A stretch of DNA of 64,000 nucleotides, from the NCBI GenBank assembly GCA_964599655.1, contig CAZRGV010000014.1, forward strand, positions 5,173 to 69,172, in the 5' to 3' direction. The translations under genes and the position numbers were made by a program. Each line of letters opens with the position of its first letter. The stretch's first letter is position 1. Shown here in pieces: positions 9,387 through 19,027 of the stretch. This DNA comes from CAZRGV01 sp964599655 (lineage in GTDB: Bacteria; Planctomycetota; Planctomycetia; Isosphaerales; Isosphaeraceae). The notes beneath the pieces are model-generated. The model was not told where the DNA came from, did no database searches, and saw nothing but the letters and a program-made list of their open reading frames with translations.

Positions 9387-10046
9387 CCGGACGAAGACCG
9401 GCCGTCGGAAGACGTCGGCCAGGTCGTGCCGTCGGAGCGACTCCTGCCTGATCGTGCCCGAGGCCAGCGGTGGCACGTCCACCTCGTCGATCAGGTGGCC
9501 GAGGAACGTGGCCTTGGCCAGTAGCTCGATCTCGAAGAAGTCGGACTCTGACTGGAGCGGGATCGCCGCCAGCGGGATCCGTCGATGGAGCCGGCAAGGG
9601 CTGTGCGGGTCGAGCACAGGCAGGGCGAACAGGAGCCTCCAACGCAGGCCGCGAAGCCACCGCAGGAGGCGCGCGATACCTCCGTCGCCGGGACGACGGC
9701 CAATCACATGGTCGCACCGGTCGATCGACTTCAGCAACGGGTCGAGATGTTTGGACGTCCAGGGCTCGACGGCCGTCGTGACCAGCACGAGGGGCAGCTT
9801 GGCTTCCGCCACGGCCTCAACGAGCGTCGGCCCCAGGCCGGCGTCAGACTTCGAGGGCAGAACCCTCGACTCGGACGCTCGGCCACGATCGCACAGTAGC
9901 CGAACGAGCCCCCGGGCGATCGCCTCGGCCCGCTCGGCATCGCCATCGTCGAGGACGAGGACCGTGACCCCCGCCCCCGTCATCGGCTCTCGGCGGAAAT
10001 GGGCCTCGATCGGGTCTTCCGGAAGCGGCTCTTGACTTGTAGGCAT
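9153..10046 (-). CDS. Glycosyltransferase family 2-like protein
   Basis: A 297-residue frame. The first about 215 residues look like a real GT2-like domain: a Rossmann-type start (GVTVLVLDDGDAERAEAIARG), then KHLDPLLKSIDRCDHVIGRR and the DPHSPCRLHRR to FFEIELLAKA region seen in dolichol-phosphate-mannose-synthase-like proteins. The classical catalytic DxD is not evident, so activity is uncertain. The last about 80 residues (low-complexity Gly/Gln/Arg) lie antisense to the ABC permease and are probably read-through. The native end is more likely near 9375-9400, perhaps hidden by a frameshift. The next minus-strand gene upstream is the class IV aminotransferase, 36 bases away. Confidence 0.6.
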   Translation of the reverse strand: MPTSQEPLPEDPIEAHFRREPMTGAGVTVLVLDDGDAERAEAIARGLVRLLCDRGRASESRVLPSKSDAGLGPTLVEAVAEAKLPLVLVTTAVEPWTSKHLDPLLKSIDRCDHVIGRRPGDGGIARLLRWLRGLRWRLLFALPVLDPHSPCRLHRRIPLAAIPLQSESDFFEIELLAKATFLGHLIDEVDVPPLASGTIRQESLRRHDLADVFRRPVFVRSRPAEEPKGQEEGADGPGAQDGQGGRDGHQPLPFEQDQPQGVDELSQRQGLNQGLEIGREAVGGEEDAREQPHRDHD

Positions 10047-10082
10047 GAAAATCTTTGTGTGCGAAACTTCACCGAGCTCCGA

Positions 10083-10947
10083 TCAGGCCGGGACGGGGGC
10101 GAGCCAGTCGGCCAGGGCCTTGCGGAAGGCGGCCTGGAGGCGACGGGTGACGGGGCCTGNNNNNNNNNNNNNNNNNNNNNNNNNNNNNGACGACCGGCAT
10201 GACCTCGATCGTCGTGCCGGAGAGCAGGACCTCATCGGCACGTTTGAGCTGGTCGAGCGTGATCTCCGACTCAGCGAAGGGGATCGACTCGGCCTCGGCC
10301 AGGCGGAGCACGGCGAGTCGGGTGGTGCCAGGCAGGATGCCGGGGCTTTCCGGGGTCGCTTCGAGCCGGCCGTCGCGGATCCAGAGCAAGGACGAGTGGG
10401 TGGCCTCCGTGACGCGGCCGTCAGGAGCGACGAGCACCGCCTCGAACGCGCCGGCCTCGTGCGCGGCCTGATTGGCGAGCACGTTGGCCAGGAGGTTGGT
10501 CGACTTGACGTCGCAGCGCTTCCAGCGGAGGTCCGGCTGGCTGGAAACGGCCACCCCGGTCTCGCGGAGTCGGGCCTGCTCGGTGTCGTCGTAAGGCAGG
10601 ACCACGATCAGCTCGGTGGGGGGCACGGGTGGGTTCGGGAACGCGTGCCGGCGAGGCGCGACGCCTCGGGTGATGTGGATGTAAACGGTTCCTTCGAGAA
10701 TGCCGCTCCGGGCGATCGTATCATGAATGCGCCCGAGGAGAGCGTCCATGTCGACGCCTTCAATCCGCATCTCGCGGAGGCTGCGTCGGAGCCGGGCCAT
10801 GTGGTCGTCCTCGATCCAGTTGCGCCCGCCGTAGATGCGGCAGACCTCGTAGACGGCGTCGCCGAACAGGAACCCGCGGTCCCAGATCGGCACGCTCGCC
10901 TGCTCCGGGGGCATCAGTTTGCCGTTGAGGCAGGCCAGGCTGGGCAT
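10083..10947 (-). CDS. Class IV PLP aminotransferase (D-alanine/branched-chain type), interrupted by a gap
   Basis: A fold-type IV PLP enzyme. From Met 10947: WDRGFLFGDAVYE (22-34), the RGVAPRRHAFP segment (94-104) typical of D-amino-acid aminotransferases, and DVKSTNLLANV with the Schiff-base Lys at 148. EATHSS and the GTTIEVMPV strand follow. A 29-N gap removes about ten residues. After the gap the conserved family ending GPVTRRLQAAFRKALADWL is in a different frame, stopping at TGA 10083, so the native protein is about 288 residues and the N count is wrong. The activity could be D-alanine or branched-chain transamination, or aminodeoxychorismate lyase. The RGxxxRxHxFP motif favours the D-amino-acid group. 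Confidence 0.85.
10160..10188. other. Assembly gap (29 N) inside the aminotransferase
   Basis: Twenty-nine consecutive N within the 3' part of the class IV aminotransferase. The family-conserved C-terminus resumes in another frame on the far side, so the real spacing differs from 29 by a non-multiple of three. Confidence 0.98.
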
Positions 10948-11242
10948 CGGACGCAATCCTCTCTCTCGGTCCTGGTTGCGGAAGACGCGCGAGACGGCGG
11001 CGGAGCGCAAGGCGACCCTGTCCCAAGGATACCCGCGCCGATCCTCGAGCGGCAATGTCGGGCCCGCTCAGAAACCCGGCGGATCGTCCCGATCGCTTCC
11101 CGCGGCGCGGACCATCATCGTCGATCTCGACCCACGGTGTGTGTGAACCTCAACTCGGGATTGTCAAAGAGCCATTCCAGCACGAACCATCGACCGATCG
11201 CCACGGGGAGCGACGCCTCTTGGCGCCGGTCCGGCGATCGCG

Positions 11243-12643
11243 TCATCCGGTTCGTGGCGGAGTGGTTGGATCGCTGTGCCCAGCCGGAGTGGAATTTGGT
11301 GACGATCCAGGTCGGGCAGGGGGGATCATTGGTGACGCAAACCCCTTGGTCGTTGAGATTTGTGTGGCGAAGCCTCCGGGCGTGGGCGTCGTGGATTTCG
11401 GTTCGTTTCGGGAACCGGAATCGCGTTCGGTTTTCGGTTCGATTCGGGAGGGAGATTCGGGGGCGGCCGGCGACGTTCGGGGGCATTCCTCGGAACCGGT
11501 GCTGGGTTCGTTTCGCGGGGCCGGCTCGACGTCGGATTTCGGTTCGTTTCGGGATGCCGGCTCGGGGGATGTCGAGGCGGTTTGCTGCGACGCAAGGTGT
11601 TGCTTCCATTCGGCTTCGTGCTGAGCGTCGAGATCGCGGTCGCGGCCCATAGAGGGCCCCTGGCGGCGGATTCGCGAAAGCTCCTTGAGGGTGCGGAACA
11701 GGAGCGAGGTTTGCTCCGCCTCGTAGCGGCGACGCAGGGCTCCCTGGCGGCTCTTGTCGATCCAGACGCGTTCGGGGGCCTCGGCCCGTAAGGGGGCGTC
11801 GACCTCGGTCCAGAGTTGTTGTAGCAAGGCTTCGAGCCGGGCGATCTCGCGTTCGACGAGGGAACGAAGGCCGGCGCGGGCCTCGGCCTGGCTGGGGAGC
11901 TTTTCCTTGGCGTCGGCCAGACGGGCCATGTGCCGGAGGTGCGAGGTCGAGGTGCTGTAGAAGCGATCCAGCTCCTCGAGGTCGATGTTGGGCGAGGCGG
12001 CCAGCACGTCGCGCCAGAAGAAGGCGGCCGGCTCGTCGGGCCGGAACCGGATCAAGGTGGTCTGTCCCAGCAGGCCGAGGCCGACGGTGGCCTCCTCGAA
12101 CGTGAAGTATCCCTTCTCGTCGAGGATCTGCTTGAGGAGGTCCCACTTCTGGAGCAGCCAGTCGACCCCTTCGGAGAACTCCTGGAGCGGCCCGATGACC
12201 TGCTCGGGAAAGAGGTTGAAGTCGCCGGCCAGCGTGCGGAGTCGCCGGTCTCGTTTCCGGTCGACGCGGTCGAGGGCCTGTCGCCGGCGCCTGGCCAGGC
12301 CGGACTCGTCCTCGCGACGACACCGCCCGGCACGGACGGCGGCCAGCACGCCGATCTCCACAAGCTCGTGCTCGACCGGTCCCTGGGGCAGGATGTCGTA
12401 CTTCCAGTCGGCGAGCTTCTTCTGGAAGGCCGCGGCGTCCTGCTGGGTGAGGAGGACACCACCGCTGAGGCCATGCTTGAGGGCGTTCAGCCTCGAGACG
12501 GCCTTGCCGGCCTCGGACCTGGGCCCCGTGGAGCGCTTCGCGTTGTTCTGCCGCGCCTGGAGGGCGGCCGGACTGAGGGTGTAGGGCTTGCGGTTCGGAT
12601 TGGATTCCGAATTCGGATTCGAACGAGAGTCGGACGTCGCCAT
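11243..12643 (-). CDS. Uncharacterised protein with KRSTGP-type N-terminal motif and Arg-Asn-Glu-Pro repeat tail
   Basis: About 466 residues, no signal peptide. Near the N-terminus is QNNAKRSTGPRSEAGK followed by SRLNALKHGLSGG. This short motif is widespread in uncharacterised acidobacterial and planctomycete proteins and has no assigned function. The middle (about 80-370) is alpha-helical and charged, with likely coiled-coil stretches. The last about 100 residues are a degenerate repeat of SRNEPKS-like units (SRNEPKS, PRNEPST, SRIEPKT, SRNEPKS) rich in Pro and Ser. An alternative GTG start lies four codons upstream (12655). It stands alone on the minus strand, flanked by about 295 and 252 bases with no other gene. 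Function unknown. Confidence 0.75.
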   Translation of the reverse strand: MATSDSRSNPNSESNPNRKPYTLSPAALQARQNNAKRSTGPRSEAGKAVSRLNALKHGLSGGVLLTQQDAAAFQKKLADWKYDILPQGPVEHELVEIGVLAAVRAGRCRREDESGLARRRRQALDRVDRKRDRRLRTLAGDFNLFPEQVIGPLQEFSEGVDWLLQKWDLLKQILDEKGYFTFEEATVGLGLLGQTTLIRFRPDEPAAFFWRDVLAASPNIDLEELDRFYSTSTSHLRHMARLADAKEKLPSQAEARAGLRSLVEREIARLEALLQQLWTEVDAPLRAEAPERVWIDKSRQGALRRRYEAEQTSLLFRTLKELSRIRRQGPSMGRDRDLDAQHEAEWKQHLASQQTASTSPEPASRNEPKSDVEPAPRNEPSTGSEECPRTSPAAPESPSRIEPKTERDSGSRNEPKSTTPTPGGFATQISTTKGFASPMIPPARPGSSPNSTPAGHSDPTTPPRTG

Positions 12644-12895
12644 GAGTTGTTCCACCCTGGTTGATTTGACGTTTGTTCAGGTCGTCGTTGCCAGACGCTC
12701 GAAGTTGCCAAGACAGCGAATGCGTCTCGTCTTTTACTATCGAGGAATCGGGGGAGGATTTTCGGAAAGAGTGGGAAAAATGTTCGGGCGCGCATGACTG
12801 AGTGGCCCGAGGCGGCTCGAGAGTCGGATCGGGGTCGGCGCGCGCGGGCGTTGTCCGGGCCACCCGCGGTCATGGCGAGTTCTACCGGGTTAAGT

Positions 12896-14194
12896 TCAGA
12901 AGTTGCGCTGGTTCGAAGAGAGGCGGGTTGATCGGAGATCGGCGAAGAAGCGGGCGTAGCGCGGCTCCAGCGTTTCGGGCGCCCAGCGGCGCGACTCGGC
13001 CAGGGCGCGGCGACGGAGATCGGCCAGGGCGGCGGGGTCGTCCCAGAGGCGGAGGATCGCCGCGACCCAGGGGGCGACCTCCTCGGGCGTGGGCAACTCG
13101 GGGATGTCGGGGTGGAGCCGGGGGGGGATGGGCAGGACGGTGCCGGCGGCGCCAAGGACTTCGGGGACGCCGCCGCGGTCGGAGCCGAGCACGGGCACGC
13201 CGTTGAGCATCGCCTCGATGGCCACCAGCGGCTGGTTCTCGGCGACCAGCGACGGCAGCAGCGCCAGCCTCGCCAGCCGCCAGAACCGCCGGGGGTCGGG
13301 CGTGTGGGGCCGGAGGAAGACGTTGCCGTGGGCCCGCAGGTCGAGGCCGAACGCCACGAGGTCGGCCTCCGTCCCGAGCGACTCGACGACCAGCAGGGGG
13401 ATGTCCGGCCGCCGCCGGCCCAGCTCGTCGGCGATCCGGGCGAAGACGCCCGCGCCCTTCTCGATCGTCGGGTTCACGAACACGACGTACCGCGGCTCCC
13501 GGTCGTCGGCCACCACCCGCGACGGATCGACGAGGTTGGGCAGCACCACGCATTGCAGGCCGAGCGTCCGCCGGTAGTGCTCGGCCGCATACTCCGAGGC
13601 GACCAGCACGGCATCGGCGTCGTCGAAGGGCTCGCGGCGGCGATAGCGGAGGTTGTGCAGCGGGAAGACGGTGGCCACACCGTGGACCTTGGCTCGCTTC
13701 AGGACCGCTCGCGATAACGAACTGCCGCCGTAGGAGACAACCACATCGGGCCGGAACCGCTCCAGGGTGGCAGCGAAGGTCTGGAGGAAATCCCGGACCT
13801 CACGCTCGTCGGGCTCATGGGGCCGGGTCGAGCCCGGGATTAGTGTGATGGGCACACCCCTGACGATCAATCGCCAGTGAGGCGAGCCCTCAGGCCGGAT
13901 ACCGGTCGGATCACCGGTCCAGGCGTCTCCTCCTCCGGCCTCGGGCGCCCCTCCCCGAGCCGCGAGCCAGGCGCCTAGATCGACCTCGCGGCCCCATCCG
14001 AGCATCGTACTACAGAGTACCTCAACGGCGATCCCGTGCCTTGCCAGGGCCTCCATCATCGCTTGGCTGGCGATCGCGGCGCCGTTGGTGTCGTCGAGGT
14101 AGCACGGGAACGCGGCGAAGATGACCCGGGAGATAGGAATGCCTCGCCAAGTGACCAGCAGGAGTCTCACCAAACCAACGAGCATCCGACACAA
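12896..14194 (-). CDS. Glycosyltransferase family 4 (group 1)
   Basis: A 432-residue GT-B enzyme. The N-terminal half starts with RVIFAAFPCYLDDTNGAA, a nucleotide-independent Rossmann fold with the acceptor-side glycine turn, and includes RFRPDVVVSYGGSS (about 145-158). The C-terminal half has FVNPTIEKGAGVF, RRPDIPLLVVES, LLPSLVAENQPLVAIEAMLNGVPVLGSDRGGVPEVLG: the E-x7-E sugar-nucleotide motif of GT4 enzymes is in AENQPLVAIEA. It presumably transfers a sugar from an NDP donor during envelope glycan or glycolipid synthesis. Its start lies 8 bases after the stop of the upstream WD40 gene, so the two are probably co-transcribed. Confidence 0.9.
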   Translation of the reverse strand: MCRMLVGLVRLLLVTWRGIPISRVIFAAFPCYLDDTNGAAIASQAMMEALARHGIAVEVLCSTMLGWGREVDLGAWLAARGGAPEAGGGDAWTGDPTGIRPEGSPHWRLIVRGVPITLIPGSTRPHEPDEREVRDFLQTFAATLERFRPDVVVSYGGSSLSRAVLKRAKVHGVATVFPLHNLRYRRREPFDDADAVLVASEYAAEHYRRTLGLQCVVLPNLVDPSRVVADDREPRYVVFVNPTIEKGAGVFARIADELGRRRPDIPLLVVESLGTEADLVAFGLDLRAHGNVFLRPHTPDPRRFWRLARLALLPSLVAENQPLVAIEAMLNGVPVLGSDRGGVPEVLGAAGTVLPIPPRLHPDIPELPTPEEVAPWVAAILRLWDDPAALADLRRRALAESRRWAPETLEPRYARFFADLRSTRLSSNQRNF

Positions 14195-14202
14195 CGAGAG
14201 GG

Positions 14203-15496
14203 CTAAGGACCCGGGGGAAATTCAACTTCCCAAATAAGGACGTCTTCGAATTTACGGACTCCATTCTCATCCATCATGTCCTTATCACTTCTCAACTCGA
14301 CTCCTCCGGTCGCGATTCGCAATCCCCGAGGGCGGAAGGCGACGGCTTTGACCTGGCGTCGAGGCCCCTCGAACGACCTGATGAGTTGCCCGGATTTCGC
14401 ATCCAAGACCGAGACAAGGCCATTTTCAGTCCCGACCACGAGCCGGGAGCCGTCCGGGCTGAAAGCGAGAACCGTCGGACCATCGCCTCGATGGACCTTT
14501 CGGTCTCGATCGCCCTCGCGGAGAAAGACGACCGATCTCGATGCGAAATCCCAAATCTTCAGGGAATGATCCGGACCGGTACACGCGATCCGCGATCCAT
14601 CGGGGCTGAGTGCAACACACCAGGCGGATCGAATATGGGTCTGGAGGATATGGGCTTGATTCCTGGAGAGGTCCCAGAGCCTCAGGATCGTCCCGGTCGC
14701 CTGAGAGTCCGCGAAGTCCTTCTGGGCATATCCGATCGAGGCGACGCGCATCGCATCGGAACTGAAGGAATTCATGTAAGAAGAATTGGAATAGTCTCGC
14801 CTGGGAGACTTCATGGAGGCCATGATCGCGATCGCTTTTCCCGTCGCGGGATGCCAGTAGTAGACCGTATTATCGAAGTCGAGGCCTGCAATATACTTCC
14901 CGAAGGCAACCACGCGCACGGGCTCCTCGGGTTCCGTCAGCGTCCAGATCTCCGAACCGGTCTCCGCATTCCAGACCTTGACCGCGCCCTTGACCCAGGG
15001 ATGTCGGACTTCCCGGGTCCTCGGATTCAAGGTACCCGTCTCACTCCGCTTTCCCGGCCCCCCGATTGGAGCTGAAGGCCACCGAGAAGACGGGCGGCGG
15101 ATCGCCGTCTCCCTTCCCCTCGCCCATGAGGATGTGCAAAAGCGCCCCGGTGTTGGCATCCCAGACCCGGAGCGAGTTACTCCACCCACTGCTATCCTCC
15201 AGGGTCAGATGCCGACAGCTGGCGACGAGGCGATCCCCGGCGGGATCGAACGCGATGGCTTTGATAAAGGCGCTGCGACCGGCGAGAGGACGGGTGGGGA
15301 ATGGTGTCTCGGCGGCCTTCTCCCCAGTCCGCACTTGACCGTCCTCCTCGAGAGCCCCGCGGCCAGGCCCAGAACTGACCGTTTGGGCCTGTGCGGAATC
15401 GGCGATTAGCATGACCATGATGATGAACGCAACAGTCCACCCGAGCGGTCGAGCAAAAGACTTTGTCGGCGCTTTGAGACAATCCGATTGGATCAT
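14203..15496 (-). pseudogene. WD40-repeat secreted protein, frameshifted
   Basis: Two overlapping frames encode one protein. The 5' frame (15496 to 15041) has a signal peptide (GWTVAFIIMVMLIADSAQA) and one WD40 blade (KAIAFDPAGDRLVAS, LRVWDANTG). The 3' frame (from about 15075 to 14203) carries four further blades (VKVWNAETGSEIWTL, LRLWDLSRN, LKIWDFASR, VLAFSPDGSRLVVG) and ends LIWEVEFPPGP. The switch falls at a run of six C (15058-15063; G on the coding strand): removing one base joins the frames into a single protein of about 430 residues. This is a genuine frameshift or an indel error. It is paralogous to the next gene upstream, which shares the domain order and the LIWE end. Such propellers act as scaffolds; the partner is unknown. 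Confidence 0.75.
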
Positions 15497-15583
15497 GATG
15501 GATACCCTTGACCTCGTAGCCTGGTGGGGTCCGCCTTCCTTACCGGGCTCGATCTAGGTCTCGACCCAGCCTACAGCACTGGA

Positions 15584-16873
15584 TTATGACTTGAATCGCG
15601 CTTCCCAGATCAAGAGAGGATGAATCTCCATAATGGAGGATTTGGGATCAACCCGATTCCAGCCGTCCGAGGCGACGCGGATCACCCCATCGGGCAGGAA
15701 GGCCAGCGCCCGGACGGGGCCCTCGGGCCCGCGGACCGAGCCGAGCCGACGGCCCGAGGCGACGTCCCAGAGCCGGATCACGCCATCCTTCGTGCCCACC
15801 GCCAGCCAGGTCCCGTCGGGACGGAACTTCAGCAGTTCCGGCCACCGGACCGTGTCTTCCTTCTCGACCGCGGCTCCCTCTCCCGGCCGGAAGTCTCGAA
15901 CGAGGCCGCACGTCTGGAAGTCCCACAGCCGAGGCGCACGGCCCTGGCTCCAGGTCGCGAACCGCCTCCCGTCGGGCATCAGGGCCGCGGGGGCGGCGGC
16001 GTCGCCCAGCAATCGGATCTCGCGGGCCCGGGGCACACGCACGTCCCACTGCCAGCCGCGACCCAGGCCGTAGAAGATCAGCCGGGTGGCGTCGGCGCTG
16101 AAGACATCGGTGTCGGAATAGGGGTGATGGCCGAGTTGGTCCTTGAACTTCAAGCCGTCGAGGGACTGCAATCGCCGCCCCTCCTCGGGGTCCCAGAGGT
16201 TGACGACGCGATTGGCCGCGTAGGACGTCAGGAGCCGCCCGAAACCCAGCGCGATGATGGGGCGATCGTCGCCGCCGGTCAGGGTGTGCAATTCGCGCCC
16301 GCTGGCGGTGTCCCAGATCTTGATGAGGCCGCCATTCCAGAAAGCGTGGAGCTCACGTCCCCTGAAGCCACTAACACCAGAGACTCGATCTTTGTCGTTC
16401 TTTCGAATCGATTCCGAGCTGGGTGTGAATTTTTCCACGCCAGCCGAGGCGATCCGGGCGCCGTCCGGGCTAAACGCGACGGAAAGGATGGGCGCCGGAT
16501 GGCCGGTGAAGGTCCGGATCTCGCGGCCCGTGGCGGCGTCCCACAACTGCAGCACCGGCGGATGGCCCCAGGTTTTGATCCGGGGCGGTCGCCCGCTTCC
16601 GTCGAGCGATGCGGAATCGACAAGCGCGCCGAAGCGCGGGAAACTTCCCACGGTGGCGACGAAAGCGCCATCGGGACTGAAGGCAACGGCGTCGAATTCT
16701 TTTATCGGTCGTCCTTGCAGTGAGAGCGGACGGCGGGCCAACTCAGCGTGATCGTCCTTCCGTTCCGACTCCTCGGGATCCGGCGTGTGAGCCAGGGCCG
16801 ACGGAGATCCCAGGGCGCGAACGCCAATGATCCCCGCGGCCCCCATCCAGCGTAAGGCGGTGCGTCGCTTCAT
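15584..16873 (-). CDS. Tat-exported WD40-repeat protein
   Basis: A 429-residue beta-propeller. The start at 16873 is supported by AAAGGGGAAAAACC directly upstream. KRRTALRWMGAAGIIG is a twin-arginine-like signal followed by ALGSPSALA. At least six WD40 blades follow: FDAVAFSPDGAFVAT, LQLWDAATGREIRTFTGH, LSVAFSPDGARIAS, IKIWDTASGRELHTLTG, VNLWDPEEGRR, IRLWDVASGRRLGSV, ending LLIWEARF. It lies 87 bases upstream of its frameshifted paralogue at 14203-15496 and the two are probably one operon with the GT4 gene. It is likely an extracytoplasmic protein-interaction scaffold; no enzymatic motif is visible. Confidence 0.88.
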   Translation of the reverse strand: MKRRTALRWMGAAGIIGVRALGSPSALAHTPDPEESERKDDHAELARRPLSLQGRPIKEFDAVAFSPDGAFVATVGSFPRFGALVDSASLDGSGRPPRIKTWGHPPVLQLWDAATGREIRTFTGHPAPILSVAFSPDGARIASAGVEKFTPSSESIRKNDKDRVSGVSGFRGRELHAFWNGGLIKIWDTASGRELHTLTGGDDRPIIALGFGRLLTSYAANRVVNLWDPEEGRRLQSLDGLKFKDQLGHHPYSDTDVFSADATRLIFYGLGRGWQWDVRVPRAREIRLLGDAAAPAALMPDGRRFATWSQGRAPRLWDFQTCGLVRDFRPGEGAAVEKEDTVRWPELLKFRPDGTWLAVGTKDGVIRLWDVASGRRLGSVRGPEGPVRALAFLPDGVIRVASDGWNRVDPKSSIMEIHPLLIWEARFKS

Positions 16874-17015
16874 GGTTTTTCCCCTTTGAATCAGGGTGCT
16901 TGCACGGCTTGAGCACCCTGAGCTTGAACCCGCCGGCCGCGGACCGATGAGCCCTCCGAGCCGACCGCGCGACCTCAACATCATCATGCCCCACGAGCCG
17001 ATGGGGCCTTTTAGT

Positions 17016-18659
17016 TCATTGCCAGTGCTGGTCCGAGGTCCTCCCCGTCCAACTGGGGAATTCACCGCCGAGTTGCGGTGTCGTGATCACCGGCCTCGGT
17101 GTAGAAACCTGGTAATCCGCGGGCCACGGGCTCTGCGCGGACCCTGCGAAGATCCAATCGGCCCGTGAGAGGGCAATCCAGACACCCCCTACCATCGGTC
17201 GATACATCAGATAGGTCGTAAAACGATCGTTGGCTGACAACGCCTGGTAATTGTCTAGAACAGTGAACGCAGGATCATCGTCCGTCGTGTGTTGTTCAAA
17301 GGTGTTTGGAGGTGTAGGAAACCAACTGACCGAGTTGGTCCCGTCAATGGGCATGCCGATCGGCTCATAGAAGCCGATGTAGCCGTCATCGAGGTTCTGC
17401 CCACCGCCAGCATTCGTCAGAGTCTGTTGGACGCCGTTCTGATCCGTCTGCGTCCAAGTCGAATCAACCGTTTGCATAAACATAAAGTCGCCCTCAAATG
17501 CGCCGATTTCAGTTGTGGCGAGGAGCGTGATACCGTTCTCGTATTGCAGCCCAACCTCGCCTGTCTGGGGAATATTTCTGAACCATACCTCACCCGGATC
17601 AACGACGCTGAGGCTGGCCTGCGTCGGGCGATGCGAAGTGAATACCACCGAGGACCAGTGAGGATTGCCCGGATCCTCGAAATAGGTGACGGTGACCGAG
17701 ACCGTGTAGGGCTCCTCAGAAGCATCCGTATAAAAGGCATAGACATTGCCGTGCGTATCGACCCCTGTGGTCACGGACATGGTCTGGGGGGCCGGCTGCG
17801 TATCCGCATCCCCGGAGAAGTAACCAGCATAATCGGTCCCGCCCGACCAGGTGATGGACTCGATGTGAAGGTCCTGGCTGGGGCTCAGGACCTGGAACGC
17901 CATCGGGGCCCCGACGGGCACGCCATTGGCGTTGTAGGTGTAGTCCGGTGCCTGGCCCTGGATGCCGTTGATCACGTCGAGTTCCGTGATGATCGGAGGT
18001 TGCGCGGTCCCGCCCGAGCCGCCGTCGAGCGGCCTCACGGTGAGGCCATTTCCGGAGGGCATGCTGGTGGATCGCAAGGCGGCGGCGTCAGGGGCGAGTT
18101 GCAAGGGACGGATATCGTCGGGGTCCGTTGACGATGGGGCGACCGACACGGCCGAGGGGGCGGGGGCCTGAGCCTCGGGGGTCGGCAGCGGGGCGCTGGT
18201 GGTGGAGACCGTCGCGGTCATGGCCCACGCGGGAAGGGTCAGGCCGCCGTGCGAGCTTGTTTGGGGCTGGGAGGCGATGGACAGGGCCGTGGCGGGAACC
18301 GGGGTGCCGACGAGCAAGGGCGAACTCGAGGACGGGGACGTGGCCGCGAGCGAGAGTCGGGCCGGGGCGTGTGATCCCGCGAGGTGGCCGCCGCGACCGT
18401 CGCGAGGGCCGGGGGAGTGGCCCGCCGGACGAGATAGCGATCGGGGAGGGAACCCGACGAGGCCGGGATCGCTTCCCTCAACGCGAAGCGCCGCGTGGAG
18501 CCCGTCGGAGGCAGGGCGACCTGAGTTTCCGGATCCGGGTTGCCGGTTATCGCCAGGGCGGGGAGGTGTCCGGGCAGCAGGCTGGAGACCGAGTTCATCG
18601 GCTCAAGGGCGTCGGTCAGGGGACGGAAGGCACGCCGCTTGTAGGGGGGGGGTGTTCAT
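17016..18659 (-). CDS. Surface/extracellular protein with disrupted 5' end
   Basis: The main frame (about 18317 to 17016) encodes some 430 residues: a Thr/Ser/Pro/Ala-rich stretch (about 1-100), then beta-rich sequence (DLHIESITWSGGTDYAGYF, YTVSVTVTYFEDPGNPHWSSVVF) with no catalytic motif. A better N-terminus lies upstream in another frame: ATG 18659, preceded by GAGGATTGCTAAC, gives MNTPPPYKRRAFRPLTDALE only if the G-run at 18644-18652 is read as eight bases. This resembles the basic, LE-containing N-termini of planctomycete exported proteins (compare the gene at 22471). With the nine bases present, translation stops within 20 codons. A second frame change would be needed around 18300-18400. 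The gene is therefore either decayed, phase-variable or mis-sequenced. Function unknown. Confidence 0.55.
18644..18652. repeat. Nine-base G homopolymer in the 5' coding end
   Basis: G x9 on the plus strand (C x9 on the coding minus strand), starting 7 bases after the A of the ATG at 18659. Eight bases give an open N-terminus of more than 130 codons; nine give a stop after about 18 codons. Confidence 0.9.
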
Positions 18660-18740
18660 GTTAGCAATCCTCAAAGAGAGATTCCCTATTTTGCCGATTT
18701 CTATGCCCGATCGGGCTGGCGACGAATGTCTTAGGGGTAC

Positions 18741-18768
18741 GGTATCGAGTCGGGTCGGGGTCGGTCAA
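18741..18768 (-). promoter_or_regulatory. Possible sigma-70-type promoter of the surface-protein gene
   Basis: On the minus strand TTGACC (18763-18768) and GATACC (18741-18746) are separated by 16 bases and lie about 80 bases upstream of the ATG at 18659. The -35 match is good and the -10 match is weak. The rest of the 368-base divergent intergenic stretch up to 19028 shows no gene. Confidence 0.3.
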
Positions 18769-19027
18769 GGACTTTCCTCGTGAATTTTTGTTAAATCGCA
18801 ACGATCCCGATCGGCTAGTTTGGCGATGCTCTTTCGAGCCTCGATCCAGCCCGGTAGGGTCCGGGTTGCGTCTGTCCGTGATTCGAGCCCTTCCCATGTT
18901 GTCCGTGCCGAAGGCCGTCCGGGTCTTCCCGGTTTTGGAGAGGAACCGAACTCTCCGGGGAGGAATCCTGTCCGAGGGTTGACGCATCGGGGAGAATGAC
19001 GTCGGAGACCGGAACGAGGGGGCCTGT

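Noticed and set aside
10045..11652. 535-codon plus-strand frame spanning the second gap
   Set aside because: Antisense to the aminotransferase, whose PLP motifs are clear; translation is low-complexity.
18661..18987. 108-codon minus-strand frame in the divergent intergenic region
   Set aside because: It lies over the probable promoter and leader of the surface-protein gene and has a biased Arg/Ser/Thr composition.
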